The notes under the pieces are model-generated. The model did not search any database, was not told the origin of the DNA, and saw nothing but the letters and a program-made list of their open reading frames with translations. The position numbers and the translations under genes were made by a program. From positions 1-24,832 of the forward strand of contig JAEZCJ010000105.1 of assembly GCA_023433615.1 (NCBI GenBank): a stretch of 24,832 bases of DNA, given 5' to 3'. Each line of letters starts with the position of its first letter. Position 1 is the first letter of the stretch. The DNA is from Bacillota bacterium. Its GTDB lineage: Bacteria > Bacillota > Bacilli > Paenibacillales > Paenibacillaceae. Shown one piece after another: positions 21,818-24,832 of the stretch.

Positions 21818-24364
21818 ATGAGCGAACCCAAGGTAATCTTAAATCAATGGCAATTCAAGGCAGTGGATGAAGAGAAGTGGCTCCCCGCACATGTTCCAGG
21901 CTGCGTACATACCGACCTGCTGAAGAACGGCGCGATCGAAGACCCGTTCTACGGCACGAACGAGCGGAAGCTGCAGTGGATCGATAAGAAGGATTGGGAA
22001 TACGTGACCGAATTCGACGCGCCGGCGGCGCTATTGAACGAGCAGCGCATCGAGCTCGTATTCGACGGCTTGGATACGTACGCAGACGTTACGCTGAACG
22101 GCGAGCTTGTTTTATCCGCGGACAATATGTTCCGGAGTTGGGCCGTTGACGTGAAGCAACTGATCAAGTCAACCGGCAACAAGCTGCATATCCGCTTCCG
22201 TTCGCCGATCCAGGAGGATCTGCCGAAGCTCGAGAAGCTGGGCTACGCGCTGCCTGCAACGAATGACCAGTCGGAGAACGGCGAGCTTGGCGACAAGAAG
22301 CTCAGCATCTTCTCGCGCAAGGCGCCTTATCACTACGGATGGGACTGGGGCCCTCGCTTCGTAACGAGCGGCATCTGGCGCGAGGCGCGCCTGGTCGGCT
22401 GGTCGAACGTCCGCATCGCGGATCTGTTCATCCATCAGAAGGACGTGACCGCGGCTACGGCCAAGCTAACTGCAGTTGTCGAGATCGAAGCTGAGCAGGC
22501 ATGGTCCGGCAAGCTGCGCGTATCGGCGGAGGGCGGCGCATGGGAGCAGGCGGTCAGCTTGTCGGCCGGCCTCAATACGGTGGAGCTTGACACGCCGATC
22601 GAGAATCCGAAGCTGTGGTGGAGCCGCGGCCTGGGCGAGCAGCATTTGTATACCTTCGTTGCGGAGCTGCAGCAAGACGGCAAGCAAGCGGCAGCCGCTT
22701 GGAAGCGCACGGGCCTTCGCAAGATTCGTCTCGTGCGGGAGAAGGATGCGGCAGGCACCTCTTTCTACTTCGAGCTGAACGGCGTGGCCGTCTTCGCGAA
22801 GGGCGCCAACCATATCCCGAACGACAGCTTCACGACCGAAGTGACGCGCGAGCGCTACGAGCATGAGATTGCGTCGGCTGCAGCCGCGAACATGAACATG
22901 ATTCGCATCTGGGGCGGAGGCATCTACGAGGAGAATGTGTTCTACGAGCTGTGCGACGAGTACGGCATCCTGGTATGGCAGGACTTCATGTTTGCATGCA
23001 GCATGTACCCCGGCGACGAAGCATTCCTCGCGAGCGTACGCGCAGAGGCGGAGCATAACGTCAAGCGGCTGCGCAACCATCCGTCGATCGCGCTCTGGTG
23101 CGGCAATAACGAGATTGACGGCGCTTGGGCGCATTATGACGAGAACGGCGGCTGGGGCTGGAAAAAGAATTACACGCACGAGCAGCGCGAGCGCATCTGG
23201 GCGGACTACGAGGCGATCTTCCACAAGCTGCTGCCGGAGGTCGTCGGCAAGCTCGATCCGGAAGCCGACTACTGGCCTTCTTCGCCGATGACGGACATCA
23301 CGAACGATATTAACCAGCACTCTCATCCGCTCACGACGACAGGCGACATCCACTATTGGGGCGTATGGCATGCCGTCGAGCCGTTCGAGAATTACAACGT
23401 GAAGCTCGGCCGCTTCATGAGCGAGTACGGCTTCCAGTCGTTCCCGGAGGAGAAGACGGTTCGTACGTATGCAGCGGACGACGAAATGGAGCTTCTGTCA
23501 GAAGTGATGTTGAGCCATCAACGCCATCCGTCCGGCAACAAGCTGATTAAGCAATATCAGGAAATGTATCTGCCGGAGCCGAAGGACTTCCCGTCGTTCC
23601 TGTACATGAGCCAAGTGCTGCAGGCCGAAGCGATGAAGTTTGCCATCGAGGCGCACCGCCGAAGAAAACCGTTCTGCATGGGTACGCTGTACTGGCAGAT
23701 GAACGACTGCTGGCCGGTCGCATCGTGGTCCAGCATGGACTACTACGGCCGCTGGAAAGCGATACAGTACTACGCGAAGAAGAGCATGAAGGACATCATG
23801 ATCTCCTTCGACGGCACGAAGGACAATCATGTCGACATCTATGTCGTGTCGGACGTTATGTCCGCGATCGACGGCACGCTGACGCTTCGCTTGTACGACT
23901 TCCGCGGCAAGCTGCTGCGCGAGCTGAGTCAGCCTGCGCAAGCCGAAGCGAATAGCTCTGCCATCGTCTGGAGCGGGGCAGTCGACGCGCTGCTGCAGGG
24001 TTCCGATGCGTCTTCGACCGTGCTGATAGCCGAGTTGACGCAGAAGGATGCGGTACTCGATACGAAGGCGCATTACTTCGCGGCTGCCAAGGATATCCGC
24101 CTGGAGAAGGCGACGGTTACCGTGAAGGAAGTCGCCGGCTCGAACGGCACGAAGTTCACGCTGGAATCCGATGTGCTGGCAAAGCAGGTATGGCTGTCGT
24201 CGGAGGCGGAGGGCATCTTCACCGACAACTTCTTCGATTTGATCCCGGGCATTCCGGTTACCGTCGAATTTCTCGGCCGCGGCGCAGCGGGCAAGGCATT
24301 CGCGCCGGCATCGCCAGGCCGTGTCGAAGCGCGCTCAACGTCCGATTTCATTAAATTAACGTAA
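21818..24364 (+). CDS. beta-mannosidase, GH2
   Basis: The 848-residue product, the usual length for bacterial GH2 beta-mannosidases, starts at an ATG with TAGGAGG upstream. Its N-terminal jelly-roll carries the family marks HVPGCVHTDLLKNG, DPFYGTNE and WEYVTEFD. Next come the segment KAPYHYGWDWGPRFVTSGIWR, an immunoglobulin-like domain and the barrel with GANHIPNDSF, NMIRIWGGGIYE, VWQDFMFACSMYP, the acid/base Glu432 in WCGNNEIDGAW and the nucleophile Glu536 in MSEYGFQSFP. It releases beta-D-mannose from the non-reducing end of manno-oligosaccharides or from N-glycan core-like mannosides. There is no signal peptide, so it acts on imported sugars. It is divergent from the LacI gene and followed by a hairpin. 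Confidence 0.95.
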   Translation: MSEPKVILNQWQFKAVDEEKWLPAHVPGCVHTDLLKNGAIEDPFYGTNERKLQWIDKKDWEYVTEFDAPAALLNEQRIELVFDGLDTYADVTLNGELVLSADNMFRSWAVDVKQLIKSTGNKLHIRFRSPIQEDLPKLEKLGYALPATNDQSENGELGDKKLSIFSRKAPYHYGWDWGPRFVTSGIWREARLVGWSNVRIADLFIHQKDVTAATAKLTAVVEIEAEQAWSGKLRVSAEGGAWEQAVSLSAGLNTVELDTPIENPKLWWSRGLGEQHLYTFVAELQQDGKQAAAAWKRTGLRKIRLVREKDAAGTSFYFELNGVAVFAKGANHIPNDSFTTEVTRERYEHEIASAAAANMNMIRIWGGGIYEENVFYELCDEYGILVWQDFMFACSMYPGDEAFLASVRAEAEHNVKRLRNHPSIALWCGNNEIDGAWAHYDENGGWGWKKNYTHEQRERIWADYEAIFHKLLPEVVGKLDPEADYWPSSPMTDITNDINQHSHPLTTTGDIHYWGVWHAVEPFENYNVKLGRFMSEYGFQSFPEEKTVRTYAADDEMELLSEVMLSHQRHPSGNKLIKQYQEMYLPEPKDFPSFLYMSQVLQAEAMKFAIEAHRRRKPFCMGTLYWQMNDCWPVASWSSMDYYGRWKAIQYYAKKSMKDIMISFDGTKDNHVDIYVVSDVMSAIDGTLTLRLYDFRGKLLRELSQPAQAEANSSAIVWSGAVDALLQGSDASSTVLIAELTQKDAVLDTKAHYFAAAKDIRLEKATVTVKEVAGSNGTKFTLESDVLAKQVWLSSEAEGIFTDNFFDLIPGIPVTVEFLGRGAAGKAFAPASPGRVEARSTSDFIKLT

Positions 24365-24389
24365 ACCGAGCCTATAGCAACCTGCTGTC

Positions 24390-24419
24390 CGAAGACCCCT
24401 TGCCAACAAGGGGTCTTCG
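24390..24419 (+). terminator. hairpin after the beta-mannosidase gene
   Basis: CGAAGACCCCTTG (24390-24402) pairs perfectly with CAAGGGGTCTTCG (24407-24419) around CCAA. The stem is strong but no T-run follows, so readthrough into the esterase gene is possible. Confidence 0.65.
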
Positions 24420-24467
24420 CCGTATAGTAACTACATTGTACCTATTAACCATCCGAGGTGATTGAAC

Positions 24468-24832
24468 GTGGCACAGCCTTATGATCTGCCGCTGCACGAA
24501 CTGGAAAAGTATAAACCCGCGTTAACGCGTCAAGACGATTTCGATGCCTTCTGGGATCGGACGCTGCAGGAGCTGGCGGAGGTTCCGCTAGCTTACGAAC
24601 TCGAGCCCTATGATTATCCCGTTAGAGGGGTTAACGTCTATAAGCTGTCGTACAAGGGATTCCGCGGTTCGCACATCGAGGGCTGGCTGGCGGTCCCGGC
24701 CGGCGAAGGACCTCATCCGGGCTTGGCGCTCTACCATGGCTATAACTGGGCGTTCGAAGGCAACCTGAACGACACCGTGAATTGGGCGCTCCATGGCTAT
24801 GCGGCCTTCGCGATGCATTGCCGCGGGCAGCA
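24468..24832 (+). CDS. acetylxylan esterase / cephalosporin-C deacetylase, CE7 (3' cut by window)
   Basis: The gene starts at GTG 24468, six bases after GAGGTGA, and stays open to the window end, giving 121 residues of an expected total near 320. The visible part follows the CE7 family closely: DLPLHELEKYKP, DDFDAFWDRTLQELAEVPL, DYPVRGVNVYKLSYKGF, IEGWLAVPAGEGPHPGLALYHGYN, VNWALHGYAAFAMHCRGQ. The last three residues are the family's RGQ motif next to the oxyanion hole. The GxSxG serine, Asp and His of the triad lie beyond the window. CE7 esterases remove acetyl groups from xylo-oligosaccharides and other acetylated sugars inside the cell. With the GH2 gene upstream, deacetylation of mannan or xylan oligomers fits. 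Confidence 0.93.
   Translation, partial: MAQPYDLPLHELEKYKPALTRQDDFDAFWDRTLQELAEVPLAYELEPYDYPVRGVNVYKLSYKGFRGSHIEGWLAVPAGEGPHPGLALYHGYNWAFEGNLNDTVNWALHGYAAFAMHCRGQ

Overview
The window looks like the chromosome of a Paenibacillus/Cohnella-type Bacillales bacterium. It has moderately high GC and strong AGGAGG-type ribosome binding sites. CUT1 sugar transporters come without a local ATPase, there are many AraC/YesN-type regulators, and a trimodular GH5-X2-CBM46 cellulase is present. This assignment is inferred from gene content only. No rRNA, tRNA, CRISPR array, insertion sequence or phage gene was found.

Layout. 1-432 is the end of a gene with a GyrI-like ligand-binding domain. 517-2781 (minus) encodes a lipoprotein with SH3-like, BamE-like and beta-propeller parts, divergent from a tiny single-repeat protein (2907-3080). 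From 3164 onward almost everything concerns plant or other complex glycans. An AraC regulator is divergent from a GH29 alpha-L-fucosidase (3164-5623). An orphan sugar-binding lipoprotein follows (5948-7309), then a GH4 NAD-dependent glycosidase (7529-8833). A second AraC regulator is divergent from a GH36-like alpha-galactosidase, which is directly followed by a membrane-anchored GH5-X2-CBM46 endoglucanase (8843-13358). A secreted GH12 endoglucanase/xyloglucanase comes next (13587-14369). A membrane-bound Cache-AraC regulator is divergent from a two-permease plus binding-protein ABC operon (14420-20449). Finally a LacI regulator is divergent from a GH2 beta-mannosidase (20520-24364), and a CE7 acetyl esterase is cut by the window end (24468-24832).

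How it could work together. Two endo-acting beta-glucanases act outside the cell, one tethered to the membrane and one free. Oligosaccharides are captured by two lipoprotein receptors and imported by the single permease pair, with an ATPase supplied from elsewhere (MsmX-like sharing is known for this family). Cytoplasmic exo-enzymes without signal peptides (GH29, GH4, GH36-like, GH2) and the CE7 esterase trim side chains and acetyl groups. The set would suit branched, acetylated hemicelluloses such as fucosylated or galactosylated xyloglucan and galactomannan. No alpha-xylosidase or beta-glucosidase is present here, so the pathway is not complete within the window.

Regulation. Good catabolite-repression (CcpA/cre-like) sites lie at the predicted start points of the orphan binding-protein and GH12 promoters. 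A pair of similar direct repeats (core TGTCC, 32-33 bp apart) precedes both the orphan binding protein and the ABC operon, suggesting one regulator controls both. A set of 9-bp-phased TGTTCA repeats fills the LacI/GH2 intergenic region. These three regulatory observations are the least expected content of the window.
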